Below, one piece after another: positions 11,501 through 21,720 of a DNA stretch of 64,000 bases. Position numbers and translations under genes: made by a program. This DNA is from Terebella lapidaria (Eukaryota; Annelida; Polychaeta; Terebellida; Terebellidae): assembly GCA_949152475.1 (NCBI GenBank), contig OX424564.1, positions 7,006,001 to 7,070,000 of the forward strand, given 5' to 3'. Position 1 is the stretch's first letter. The number at the start of each line of letters is the position of its first letter. The notes under the pieces are model-generated. The model did not search any database. It had not been told where the DNA came from and worked only from the letters and a program-made list of their open reading frames with translations.

Positions 11501-12383
11501 ACATTTGGCAGAGGTGACCAAGTCCGCGATGGCCGGACCTTTGTTCCTGATGGACCGACAATTTCCCCATGCAAAGTTAACAGGGCCGGGATTTGAGGCG
11601 ATGTCACCTGCCAAAATCAACAATGCGGACAATCCAAACGCACGTACACTACTAGGGAACTGTATGCAGTTTGTCCTAGAATAGCGGGCAAGCACAAACC
11701 AGTTAATGGGCATTGGTTCACCAGTTACCTCAGATTTGGCATTATCCAGGTGTTCATTTTGCAGTTGATTGTTCCTGGCAATGAAGAAAACTAATAACAG
11801 GGTAATAATTTTTGTGAAGCGAAAATCCATTTTAAAGCAAACAACCAGAGTATGAAGTAAAATATAGAAAGACGCAACGCAGGTGTATTGTACAATTGTA
11901 CAATAACACTCTACATTGCGAACGCGACCACACACGACTATGAAGAATGTTGTATTGCTAGACCGACAACCATAATGAACTCAGACAGAAGAAGCATAAA
12001 ACAGGTATTGTGCTAAGGCACGCTCACACAAACTGTATAACATGCGTACAACCACCAGGTTGCTGGCCGTGGAGGCCAAACGGAGAAAAATCGATAAACC
12101 AGGTACGCCGTTAACCAAACTGACGACAACAAGTGTGTTCGTTGATGCGTGACACAAAATTGACAACCATTCAGTTTAAAATCCTGATAAAAGCATACAT
12201 TATCCACCGTATCCTGATATATGATACAGTTATCCGTTTCCTTGTTACCTTACCGACAAAATGGTGTAAAATAGTTAAAAATGCCCCAGATAAACCTGGT
12301 AAAAATAGCTGAAAAGCTTTAGCAATTTCCAACGTGACTGCCTTCTCAAACGCCGACATCACCAAACTCTTCAGTCCGCTGAG
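8579..12383 (-). mobile_element. Near-complete CR1/L2-type non-LTR retrotransposon
   Basis: It is minus-oriented. The 3' end at the left is an (ATT)n microsatellite preceded by AAGCGCTATAAAAG, a tail style known from CR1/L2-group LINEs. One long ORF carries an APE-type endonuclease and a reverse transcriptase. The element interrupts a MITE, and a GTCAA repeat on both sides (about 8,575 and 12,384) is the likely target duplication. About 550 bp upstream of the ORF (11,831-12,383) is a probable 5' UTR without clear coding. Confidence 0.75.
8738..11830 (-). CDS. LINE ORF: endonuclease plus reverse transcriptase with an N-terminal 2A-like motif
   Basis: This is an intact ORF of about 1,030 residues from the first ATG (an upstream in-frame extension to 11,935 lacks ATG). 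After a hydrophobic N-terminus (LLLVFFIA) comes GDIASNPGP (11,582-11,611), close to the 2A consensus D(V/I)ExNPGP but with Ala at the Glu position. The endonuclease follows with NCRSIRNK, TETHI, SGDFNIHID and LSDHF. The reverse transcriptase then has SAYKSGHSTETAL, LLDLSAAFDTIDH, GVPQGSVLGP and the FYADD catalytic box. The C-terminus has the CR1/L2 features LHWLPIRHRIEFK and SLWNSLP. There is no internal stop, so the copy may be fairly young. It acts in target-primed reverse transcription. I place it in the CR1/L2/Crack group; the exact clade would need a tree. Confidence 0.85.
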   Translation of the reverse strand: MDFRFTKIITLLLVFFIARNNQLQNEHLDNAKSEVTGEPMPINWFVLARYSRTNCIQFPSSVRAFGLSALLILAGDIASNPGPVNFAWGNCRSIRNKGPAIADLVTSAKCDIFGITETHIRTNDTASFLSELTPSGYKLFHSPRVGKTGGGVGFLVKQTLDVSLVAAPSFGSFENIVVSVRWRDNTLNFASIYRPPGSGIAVFMEEFMSFSGFISSLSASTIISGDFNIHIDIVSNTSCDFKLMLDSCNFVQHINFPTHIHGHTLDLLITPSDFTVENLCRLGCLSDHFCISCTLDIDSAPKPPSKYITCRQYHKINHEKLKQDLQNTAFIVSPSDNVTELYDQYINSLSSVIDAHAPLKTKCVDKPTPVWITPEYREAKRLRRQLERTWRKVSSVLNRSKLRRQMSKCNSIINNSKRDHYTNIIKNNSDDPKKLWKEMNNILHRKHQTALPGDKDDTLLANMFGSFFTDKITRIRNNFTKQPKQTTSPAISPVEFNHFEPASEQLIRKVILDSPTKSCILDPWPTFLVKDFVDILAPSITKLVNCSMMEGLVPSRLKQAVITPLLKNPSLSKEEMKNYRPVSGLCFISKLVERVVSSQIKQHLDKNNLGNPFQSAYKSGHSTETALLNIKNDIHISLSKSMPTALVLLDLSAAFDTIDHTVLLECLSSWFGFGGTARKWFSSYLSGRVQSVKVGDSLSEPADIKFGVPQGSVLGPILFSMYTTPLHKIISAHNTVNYHFYADDTQLYMPLSQTNCATDLVTLQECLKDVQNWMNANKLKLNPDKTEFILFGTKSQRAKMADCFPVDVLGNEISPTERARNLGVVFDSDFSFSNQVVSVCKSCFVGLRDLRRIRRNLSKSNTITLANALVSSRLDYCNSLYRSLSSRDLNKLQCVQNTLARIVTRTSKFSHISPVLRSLHWLPIRHRIEFKTATIIYKSLHTGLPAYFNDHLTRYTCKVNTRRGNPDKLFLHVPLYKPSINKSKVQFQNSLSYDGPSLWNSLPNDIRSAPTLSSFRHQLKTHLFLDAYPP

Positions 12384-12934
12384 TCAAATTACCTCAGGCG
12401 AACTATTTAACTGAATATTACATGTCTATGATGCAAACGGCAATAGATTTTCACAAACCTGGCTTCCGAAACGCTACATGTTTCTTTCAAAACACAAAAG
12501 TTCAATTTAAGCGAGGATTTTCACTGCTGTAGGGCGCTGCCATATTGCCTTACTCATTACGTAATTCAAGTGGACAAGTTCAAGTCAGGTACTATGGGGG
12601 CGTGCGCTGCAGTATTATATACCAATTACAGGCTGGGACGGTCCCATTCCTAACCCGCGCTCCCTGCATGAATCAACCGAATAGACTGTTCCGTCACGCG
12701 CTCAAAATAAACAATGTATGTTGACATGCAGACGAAAAGTTTTCAGGAGGAATTTATCATTGCAGTAGATTACTAACTTTATCAGTTTCATGAGTAGAAG
12801 ACTTAAAGTTTGCCGAAAATTGCCGTTTGGTCCCCAGGTGAGCTATGCCAAGTTATAACACGATACGATTTAGCATCGCAAAAATATCAGCAAAAAACGG
12901 TGTAAACGAGTTAGAAAAATCAGAGTATAGTAAC

Positions 12935-13727
12935 ACCACGCGGTTATGGTGCATGTACATAGTACTAATGCACTTAATTGGGCGATACTCCAGTACATAC
13001 TGGGACACTGATATTATAGTATTTGATATGCATATATGAACTAGTATGACGGCACTTGTTTCGAGCACGTGTTGGACACTCTGTTTACAAACACGCGGGT
13101 GGACCGCGCGGTCAGATCTGATCACGTGACGGAAGGCGGTCAATAACTGAGCGGTCAGCGAATAATCCGGGCCGGATTTGGCTGTCACTAGTGTCAAAAC
13201 AGTAATGTCTGGTGATACTCACGGTTTGTCAGATCGTATAGTGAGTTCTCGCCTCTTCTCTGCCTGAACTTCATTGTTCGCATAAGATGAACTTCTCTTC
13301 AGTCCGCGGAATTTAACCTGAGGTTTCTGACGTGACTGCGAGTCCATGTTTCATGCCGCTAAGTTGTTGACAAACAATCTAGGTCAGGTCACCCTTGATT
13401 GTGTCTGCTGATTGGTTGGATTTATTGTGTATATGGTGCGGCTCGCTCATCATAATCAAGCATATGTAACTGTCTGGTATATTGGATACTGTGTATAAGC
13501 GTCTATATGGTGTGAGACTCTGTACTTTGTTGTTAATTTCATTGAGTTATCAAGTTACATTGGTTCATTTCACATTTCATTATAATTTGTGTTCAGAGCC
13601 AGGAACAATCAGTCCACGATGGCAGGCCCATGGTATTAGGTCAGACAAAATAGGTGAAATTTTGAGTAAACTCAGTGTGTTTGTCTTTTATCAAAAACCA
13701 CATGCTTGTACGGGAGACCGTTAGTGC
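12935..13727. other. Intergenic DNA without a recognised gene
   Basis: No coding exon was recognised. At 13,410-13,425 the sequence CTGATTGGTT contains an inverted CCAAT box, and TTTCTGACGTGACTG near 13,330 contains a CRE-like half-site. These would suit a promoter, but no matching exon could be identified. Confidence 0.35.
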
Positions 13728-14692
13728 CAGGTGTGAAAATATATTTAAGTGGCGGCCGCCACATAATTATCTGGCGGCCGCCACATAATTATCTGGCGGC
13801 CGCCACTTAATTATATGGCGGCCGCCAATTATTTAGTGCTTTAACACAGCATTTTGGTCTATCCAAAGAAATTCGTTTTAAAATAAAATAAAATTTAGAT
13901 TTTATTTGAGATACATTATCGATTTACTAAGTCGATAATATCAAGTTACTAACCCGGGATTTTAACAAGAAAAATCTTCTCCCACCCCCCCCCCCCCCCC
14001 CCCCTCCTTCGAAAACCAGCATCCCATAGGAGTCCCATAGGAGTCGTGCGCGTTAGTCACATGCAAAGTGACTCTGATCGGTCAATGCCGAATCATATTG
14101 TAACATATATTGTCCAAGAATGCCTCAATAAACTTAACGAATATTTGTTGGGGGATGAAATGTGCATATTTTCATGTCATTGATTGGTATTATGGACCAT
14201 AGGGCAACTTTCAATACATAATCCATGGGGGGAAAACAAAAAAAAAAGGAACACACAATATTAATCAGATAATTTGACGAATATTTGTCACCACCATCGA
14301 ATATGCACTGTTTTTATTTGTTCACATATCCCTTTAACCTATATATCGATGGTAGCAACCATAATTGCAGAGGGCCCAGTTGCCATGGCCACAACAAATA
14401 ACATTAATTCATTGATGATCCCTATATAATGCTAAGTGTGAAAGTTAAATTTTGTTGAATAATTTGCATATCAACAACCCCCTCTCATTAAAAACAGTAT
14501 TGTCATTAATACAGTATGTCACGACTTTTATTTGGATACTAGGGCCTAATTAGCTATATATTGCTTTACAAGAATCTCCTCATATTTCAAGCCACGGCCT
14601 ATAGATAATTATGTGGCGGCCTACAGATAATTATGTGGCTGCCGCCAGATAATTATGTGGCGGCCGCCAGATAAATATATTTTCACACCTTT
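13728..14692. mobile_element. MITE with terminal arrays of GGCGGCCGCC palindromes
   Basis: The termini AGGTGTGAAAATATATTTA (13,728) and TAAATATATTTTCACACCT (ending near 14,692) are inverted. Just inside each lie tandem copies of a roughly 22-bp unit, GGCGGCCGCC plus ACATAATTATCT: four intact or nearly intact on the left (13,750-13,830) and three to four decayed ones on the right (14,590-14,670). The interior is AT-rich with no ORF. Each left unit contains a NotI-type GCGGCCGC octamer. Confidence 0.65.
13981..14006. repeat. Poly-C tract
   Basis: An almost pure run of more than 20 C residues after CCCA, inside the GGCGGCCGCC MITE. The opposite strand is a long G run able to form G-quadruplexes. 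Confidence 0.9.
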
Positions 14693-15439
14693 CATTATCT
14701 GGCCTCTACGGGCTTCCGTATGCTTGTGCGATCATACTTCGATAGGCCTAAAATGAAATAATTTGTTATGAACTGTGGGATTTTACTTGAATTTCTTTGG
14801 CGCGGACAAGCTTACTATAGTAATTATATCAATTATTAACATTTTCTAAAGCCCTGCACGGGATGTTCATGGAAGGTCAACCATTTTACCCATAAAACAT
14901 AGCCCATGGGCGTATTATCCAATTAGGATAGTCAATGCATTAACCATTGCATTACTAACTACCATTTAGATTGTTAAGTAAGTGTATGTATTATAAAGGT
15001 ATACTCTTTTCTACGGGGATGTATCAAGGACATCGGGAAAACATTATTTCATTTTCACAGAGTACAAACCGGGAATTTTGTTCGGAAACAGTTGTCTGTT
15101 CATACGATTCAGTATTCCGTACATACAAATTAGGCTACTATTTGAAATTAGTGATTCGTTAATAGGACATGGTGGAATTTACCGTGGAAATATATATTTT
15201 TTATTTCGTACGTACAAATCAATAACTCATGAAGCTAGGTTACATGTAGGCCTATAGAACATCGCTCATTGACCCCCGTTGAGTGGCAATGTCCTTTTCG
15301 GAGCGGTTCTCTCGAATTAATACGCAAAGAGCCATTTATTGAATCGCTTGCGCAGTCTGCGATTGATTTTCACAGTATTGGTTATGTTACTATTAGCGTT
15401 CCATAGACGTGCAAGTGCCCGATGTGACTGGCTGAGGGG

Positions 15440-15621
15440 ATTACCCAATCAGCAACGAGTTCACGCCGTCACGGTTCATTGAATGCAAATACATGACTTC
15501 CTCAACATGTCAACACAGCTGACGGTCTGAAACTTTCTCGTAACTTTGTAGATTAGACGCATAATACAGTGAATACAGCACCTGAGAACACGGTGGATAC
15601 AACTGACGGTCAAGACCAGAC
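15440..15621 (+). promoter_or_regulatory. Putative CYBA promoter and 5' UTR
   Basis: CCAATCAG, a canonical CCAAT (NF-Y) box, lies at 15,445-15,452, about 170 bp before the CYBA start codon. ATGCAAAT, the exact octamer (POU factor) motif, lies at 15,483-15,490. There is no clear TATA box in the expected place. The function is inferred from motifs and position only. Confidence 0.4.
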
Positions 15622-18170
15622 ATGGGACAGATAGAATGGGCGATGTGGGCCAATGAACAAGCTGTTCTCAGCACTGCATGTAAGTCACAAACTCTATAGA
15701 CATTTCTCAATACACAAACTGACAAATGCTCAGCAGGTATATATTTGTATTCACTACAGTTTCAAAGTGTTATAGCTCATAATCTTGCACCTGGAAAATC
15801 GTTAACTGATAGAAAAAATAGTCTGTATTCTGTCTCTTGAGTAACAGATTGTCAATTACAAAGTTTCCTTCTAAAAATTAGTACTTTTTATGCATTAGCG
15901 TCAGAATACCTAATCATCGACCCTCTCCCTAATCGTCGACCCCTGCAAACAGCCGGACAAAACTTCAATAAACTAAAATGTGAAATGTGCTGAAATGTGT
16001 ATTAGAAGTACTTTCAATGTGGTTGTTGTCAGATGTCTGTTTTGGACAGCTGTTTGGCAGTGTTTGCAGGGGTCGACGATTAAGGACAGGGTCGATGACT
16101 AGGTACCCCGACGATATCAGATATAAACTGTTGTTATTTCAGTCTTGTTGGTTGGAGCAATCATAGGTGTCGCCGGAGAGTTCGTCAACTGGCAGTTTGC
16201 GGCGTGTGCACTGTATCCTTCTAAAGACAAAAAATTATGTATATCCATAAAGTTTGAGACAATTTTTTACTGTCCCCCGTGCAGGATCAAACAAGAGACA
16301 ATTTAAGCTGTAGATGAAATACAGTCAAAATATCAACAATACACTACTACCATTTATTTATTATACATTTGTCTTCTTTAATATGTGTCAGTGTAGAGTG
16401 CATAATCATCCTTCTGTTGGAATATCCACGGAGCAAGCGAGCCAAAGGCAACACAATAGAAAGAAAGTTAGTATCATGGAGAGTGTATTATAATAGCATT
16501 GTGCATGATATATCAGCTGTTACGCTACTGTCACATCACTGGTATTTTGAAAGTATTTTTAGCTTACCGGCCCTTTGGGCCGATAAGCTATTATCGTGGT
16601 TTTTCGTCCGTCGTCTGTCGTCCGTCGTCCGTCGTCCGTCCGGGTCTGTAACTTTTTTATGGCCTGATGAAATGGCCTGATGCAAATGTACTTAAGCCAT
16701 AATAAACTGTTGTACCAGTTTCAATCAGGATTTAGGAAAAACTATTCAACTGATTCTACTCTAATTTACCTATCTGACTGTATTAGAAAGGTAATTGATC
16801 AGGGCATGCACTGTGGTATGGTCACGATAGACCTGCAAAAGGCATTTGACACCGTTAACCATAGTATTCTTCTGTCAAAATTGGAAGCAATAGGCCTAAA
16901 CAACACCTGTGTCAAGTGGATGGCATCCTATTTAGAAGGCAGGAGCCAGATTGTAGATGTAAATGGTACTAAATCTAATCAAATGTCCATAAATTGTGGT
17001 GTTCCCCAGGGGTCCATTTTGGGGCCATTGCTGTTTTCAATATATGTTAACGACATGGAGTCATCTGTCACAGGAAAATAATGTTATACGCGGACGATTC
17101 AGCCTTATTAGTGTCCGGACGTAGTGTTCAGATGATTGAAAACTCTCTTAGTAGAGAACTTGAATCACTTTGTACTTGGTTAGTAGACAACAAATTGTCA
17201 ATCCACTTAGGTAAAAGTGAGTCCATTATATTTGGTAGTAAGCATATGCTAAGGAAATGTTCAGCATTAAATATTAAATGTAAGGAAATCAATATTAAGT
17301 CCCAGACAAGTGTAAAATATCTAGGCGCTGAGTTGGATCAATCACTCGGTGGGTCTAACATGGCATTGCGTGTTATCAATAAGGTTACTTCTCGGGTCAA
17401 GTTTCTAAATAGAAATGCAAGATATCTCGATGTTCACACTAGTAAACTCCTGGCTTCGGCTCTTATTCAGTGCCATTTGGACTATTGTAGTCCATCATGG
17501 TATCAAGGTTTAACTGCAAGGTTAAAAAGTAAATTACAAACTTGCCAGAATAAAATGGTCAGAACTGTCCTTAAATTACCTTACCAAACTCATCTAAGGG
17601 TTGAACATTTTCGCTCGTTAAACTGGCTTCCTGTGCCTGAACGTGTAATCCAGTTAAAAATGTGTCAGGTTATGAAAATCTTATCTGGTGTTGCTCCTTC
17701 ATATTTGTCAGAAGGGTTCAACTGTTCTAACATATCGCAGGGTACCCGTCAAAGGGAGTCCTCTTGTCTGGAGGTTCCTAGGTTTAAAACCAAAATAGGA
17801 TGTGATTCATTTCAGTACTCTGCTATCACGGAATGGAATACTCTTCCTTCCAATGTCAGGGCAATCACAACAGTCAATGGTTTCAAAAAACTACTCAAGG
17901 TGCATTTGTTTGATGTTCTGAACCACAGGGAACGTCATGATTTTGTATACCTGTAATGTAATCTAATCATCAGTTTTCTTGTGATACGCTAGTCTGTGTA
18001 AATAATTCTCCGTTTGTCTCAACTCGATCTTGTACATAGGACCCCAACGGAAATAAGTCCTCTGTCCGGACTTTCTTGGGTTTTTATCCTCTGTATCAAA
18101 TCGATTTTTACAAATGTCTTACTATGTTTTATATGTGTTTCATTTGTATCGAGTTTTTGATACGAAATAA

Positions 18171-18204
<34 letters not shown>

Positions 18205-20571
18205 AATTTCCCCATAAATTTGTCAGAACATACCTTAGACCAATATCTAAAAACGTTTTTTTAATTTTTTTGATTGAATCGTTTTTGCCGATTTGGCGGC
18301 CATTTTTGACGAAAAATTGCCAATTTTGGACTTTGGTGGCCATTTTCTCAAAAACTGTCTGATCAGTTTTGAGATTTTTGTTTCAAAACATTTCTCTCAT
18401 GAACCTCTATGACATGTATAAGTTTCGTTGCCCTTGAATCGCCGGTCTGCGTGTGGCGGCCATTTTGATTTTTTGACAGTTCGGCGAAAAAAAATTTTTT
18501 TGTCCCAAATCAAGTCACTATTCGTTTTGAGCCATTTCCAGGAGGAAAAAAAAAAAAAAATTTTGGGACTCAGTAAATTTCACCCAATTTTTCCTTCATA
18601 ATGGGAGCTATGCAGAGTAATTTCATAGAACACTTCAAGATAGAGCCTAAGTATTGGCACATTCAAATGGGAAATCATATATTGCGGTTTGAGTGGTGAC
18701 CTTGAATTTGACCTTCAATGACCTTGAAAGGTCAAAACGACCTTTTTTGTCGAAAAAACAATGAATTTTGCCTTTGGTGGTCATTTTTTCGAAATCTATT
18801 CAGGCAGTTTTCCTCAAAATCATGTATAAGATTCTCCTTATGTACCTTTGTGATGTGTATAAATTTCGTTGCCTTTGAAATGACGGTCTGCGTGGGGCGG
18901 CCATTTTGATTTTTTGACGAGTCGGCCAAAAAAAATTTTTTTGTCCCAAATCGAGTCACTATTCGTTTTGAGCCATTTCCAGCAAAAAAAAAAATTTTTT
19001 TTTTTGGTCATTGAAAATTGTTTTGGACTTGTTTTGGACATTCAAATGGGAAATCATATATAGCGGTTTGAGTGGTGACTTTGAATTTCACCTACTATGA
19101 CCTTGAAGGTCAAAACGACCTTTTTTGTCGAAAAAACGATGAATTTTTTCTCTGGTGGCCGTGTTCTGAAAATCTATTCAGACAATTTTTCTCAAAATCA
19201 TGTATAAGATTCTCCTCATGTACCTTTGTTATGTGTATAAGTTTTGTTGGCTTTGAAATGATGGTCTGCGTGGGGCGGGCATTTAGATTTTTTGACAGTC
19301 AGTGAAAAAAAATTTTTTTTGTCCCAAATCAAGTCACTATTCGTTTTGAGCCATTTCAAGCAAAAAAAAATGTGGCTATGTGGATTTTTTTTTGGAAATT
19401 TCACCCTATTTTCCCCTCATAATGGGAGCTGTGCAGAGTAAAATCATAAAACACTTCAAGATAAAGCCTAAGTAATGGCACATTCAAATGGGAAATCATA
19501 TATAGCGGTTTGAATGGTGACCTTGAATTTGATCTTTAATGAATTTGGAAGGTCGAAACGACCTTTTTTGTCAAAAAAACGATGAATTTTTTTTTCTTTG
19601 GTGGAAATTTTCTTAAAAACTATTCAGGCAATTTTCCTCAAAATGCATAAGATTTTACCTTTGTGATGTGTACGTTTGTGATGTGTAGAAGTTTTCTTGT
19701 TTTTGAATCGATGGTCTGTGAATATATGTCATTTACAATAAAAAAATCTTTCAAGATGTGATTGGATTCCGTATTATAGTTTATACAGAAAATGTGTTTC
19801 CAGCAACATTTACGAACATGTTTTGACAATAGAGTTTAAGACCAGTGTAACAATTTATATGTTGGAAAATCAGTACTCGGCATTTCTCATGATTGCCGGT
19901 AAGCTACAGCACCCTTGGTGCTATGTTTGTTATAAATGTTGTATTTTCACCAAAATTTAGGTTCCAATTACCATTCACAAAGTTCCTTGATAAACTCCGG
20001 CCTGTTTCAAGCAACTACTATGCCAGATTTATTCTGCATATCATGTGAGTTTTGAAAATTCGGCAAGCTATATACAGTGAATGTGGAATATTGACATATA
20101 CACTTGTATGATAGGATTTTAAAAATGAATTATCTTTTTCAGATTCAGCATTCCCTGTTGCTTCCTATTACCAACAATAATGGGAGGATTAGGTCTCATG
20201 ATTGCCGCACTTATATACCTGGTGGTAAGAAGTCATTAGTGCTCTTATCTGAACAGGATTTTGTGTGCAGAAAAATTTTTACTCCAAAACAAAAAATATG
20301 ACATGAAACAATGTATATTTCAAACCACCTGCAAATTGTCTATAGTACGAGATACAAAATATCCGTGTACTGATTTCATGCATTCCAAAATTGATCATCA
20401 CCTCCCGTTCCCTTTTGACAGGCGGCTATCAAGGGAGAGGAATGGAAGCCCGCAGGCATCGACATTCCGACAAACACAGCAGCTCCCAACAAGACCCGGG
20501 CCCCGAGTCGAGCACCACCACGACGCCCCATACCAGACGGTACACAGGAAATAGAGCTTAACCAAGTCTGA
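15622..20571 (+). CDS. CYBA: Cytochrome b-245 light chain, p22phox
   Basis: Membrane partner that stabilises NOX-family NADPH oxidases and docks their cytosolic organiser. Six coding exons: 15,622-15,679, 16,143-16,212, 16,392-16,466, 19,961-20,044, 20,143-20,224 and 20,422-20,571. All have GT-AG junctions and consistent phase, giving 172 aa (human 195). The N-terminus MGQIEWAMWANEQA is identical to the human protein. Hydrophobic segments lie near residues 17-31, 41-53, 91-105 and 108-125; EYPRSKRAKG follows the second. His94 aligns with human His94. A cytosolic proline-rich motif, RAPPRRPIP (153-161), places Pro156 at the human SH3-binding position. The tail after it is short and lacks the long human extension. 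Intron 1 holds a MITE; intron 3 holds a HINE-B element carrying a truncated LINE. Confidence 0.93.
15899..16113. mobile_element. ATCGACCCT-type palindromic MITE copy 1 (CYBA intron 1)
   Basis: The left end ACCTAATCATCGACCCTCTC and inner CGACCCCTGCAAACA are mirrored on the right by TGTTTGCAGGGGTCGACGAT and AGGGTCGATGACTAGGTAC. It is about 215 bp and entirely within CYBA intron 1, ending 30 bp before exon 2. A second copy in the opposite orientation lies at 43,199-43,424 in LYRM4 intron 1. There is no coding capacity. Confidence 0.7.
16675..18202 (+). mobile_element. 5'-truncated LINE with poly(A) tail
   Basis: It contains only the reverse transcriptase and C-terminal region of a CR1/Rex-like LINE, a 3' UTR of about 215 bp, and a tail AAATAAATAAAA extending to a run of A at 18,172-18,202. 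The surrounding HINE-B sequence resumes with TGAATTTCCCCATAAATTTG. The left junction shows a short local duplication (ATGGCCTGATG twice). Confidence 0.75.
16680..17956 (+). pseudogene. LINE reverse transcriptase fragment with one frameshift
   Basis: The first segment (16,680-17,081) has QSGFRKNYSTDSTL, IDLQKAFDTVNH and GVPQGSILGP. The second (17,081-17,956) begins LYADD, the catalytic box, and continues through KYLGAELD, LDYCSPSW, LNWLPVPERV and EWNTLPSNVR. The two pieces are offset by one frameshift just upstream of the YADD box, so the enzyme would not be made whole. The endonuclease part is absent through 5' truncation. Confidence 0.85.
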
Positions 20572-21720
20572 GTGACTGGGTGATGTGCCGGTCTAGTGCT
20601 GTACAGTACTGTACAGTACATTGTATTTTGTAGTGCGATGGTGAGGCAACGTGTTTGTTTGGGTGTTTTTTTTGGGGGGGAAGGGGAGAAATTTAATGAG
20701 GAATTAGGATTTTGTTGCAGTGTTTTCTGTTCAGAAGAAATATTTAACCAGGAGTAAATACATATTTATTATTCTAGAATTTGGATTATGTTTGAAACTG
20801 TACCGTCAATGTCATATTTTCATACACAACATGACCTGAACATATATATATATATATATATCTTGAAAAATTTGCTACTGTCAAAGTAATATTGGCCATG
20901 AAAAATTTGTGCATGATTCACTCCTCAGCATATAGGTACATGTACTAGGTGACTCACATAACACAGGTATGTGTGTTCAAGGGAAAGCAAAGATCCAACA
21001 TTACATTCCTGTAGATAAGTTTCTGACGACTGCAGCAGAGCAGCAGCATCTATTATTACCTGAAAAATGTGTTCAAACAAATTCTCATTCGTTTACTGGT
21101 CACAATATATTTTTATTGTAGTACCGGTACTCTATTCACATGATGTGTTGGCTGTACATGTGTTAATAGTAAACAGGATTTTCATTTTGTGTGTAAACTG
21201 TACATCAGATATGGCACACGCAAAAAAACTAGCATTGTATGTGTACAGTATTGCTGACTGATATTTTCCATGGAAGGCAGGACATGATATTATGTTTCGA
21301 TAATCAGACTTGTGTTAATCAGACTTATGTCAACTGTAAAGCCATTTAAGTTCGCTGCCACAAGTTTTCACGTTTTTTCGATCAGGTCATTTTCGCGGCC
21401 ATTTGATTCTGCGGTTTGGCCGTCTTGAACAATTTCTACATAACAATGTGGGTCGTCATCAGAAATTTTTCACAACCAACTAATTTCGCGATTTTTTGGA
21501 TTTGCGAAAATTAAAGGTCGTGATTTGTGGCTTTACAGTATGTGCCAAAGTAATCACAGCTGATTGACAGAATCTCAATATTGTTGCATGTACTAAAAGC
21601 ATATATGATCTGTTTTTGCAATCAAACCTGTATGTATTGTTATGTATATCTGAGAAGTGTTTTGTTTATGATGAATGACCATAACCATTGTATGAAGTAC
21701 AATAAATCTGATATTTATTC
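20572..21720 (+). other. CYBA 3' UTR and intergenic DNA
   Basis: No exon is seen after the CYBA stop. A (TA)n stretch lies at 20,842-20,862. The first well-placed AATAAA in the CYBA sense is at 21,701-21,706, which would give a 3' UTR of about 1.1 kb. The extent is inferred. Confidence 0.4.
21701..21719. terminator. Palindromic bidirectional poly(A) signal between CYBA and AKTIP
   Basis: AATAAATCTGATATTTATT contains AATAAA on the plus strand (21,701-21,706) and AATAAA on the minus strand (21,714-21,719). CYBA (+) and AKTIP (-) converge here, so one short palindrome could serve both genes. Use in vivo is inferred. Confidence 0.45.

Larger units (their letters stand above)
8524..12934. mobile_element. 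TACTCTG-type MITE copy 1, split by a LINE
   Basis: The left terminus TACTCTGATTTTTCTAGCTC followed by GTTTACACCG is mirrored at 12,904-12,934 by GTGTAAACGAGTTAG then AAAAATCAGAGTA. The flank TAGTAACACCA occurs before 8,467 and again after 12,932, consistent with a roughly 10-bp target duplication. Internal sequence on the right (ACGGCAATAG..CACAAACCTG, CTTTCAAAACACAAAAGTT) matches copy 2 at 35,110-35,180. The LINE described separately occupies about 8,579-12,383. Confidence 0.6.
16559..19923 (+). mobile_element. HINE-B copy 3 in CYBA intron 3, split by a LINE
   Basis: The 5' palindrome AGCTTACCGGCCCTTTGGGC then CGATAAGCT starts at 16,561 and is followed by a (CGTCCGTCGTC) microsatellite. Two to three 460-bp units occupy 18,450-19,720. 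The 3' end has GCCGGTAAGCT then the stem-loop CAGCACCCTTGGTGCTA near 19,923. The subterminal repeats AGCTTACCGGC/GCCGGTAAGCT are inverted. A truncated LINE interrupts it at about 16,675-18,202; on both sides the sequence matches the uninterrupted copy at 4,440-4,520. Confidence 0.65.

Noticed and set aside
9718-11684. Plus-strand frames of 60-136 aa across 9.7-11.7 kb
   Set aside because: They are shadows of the minus-strand LINE ORF.
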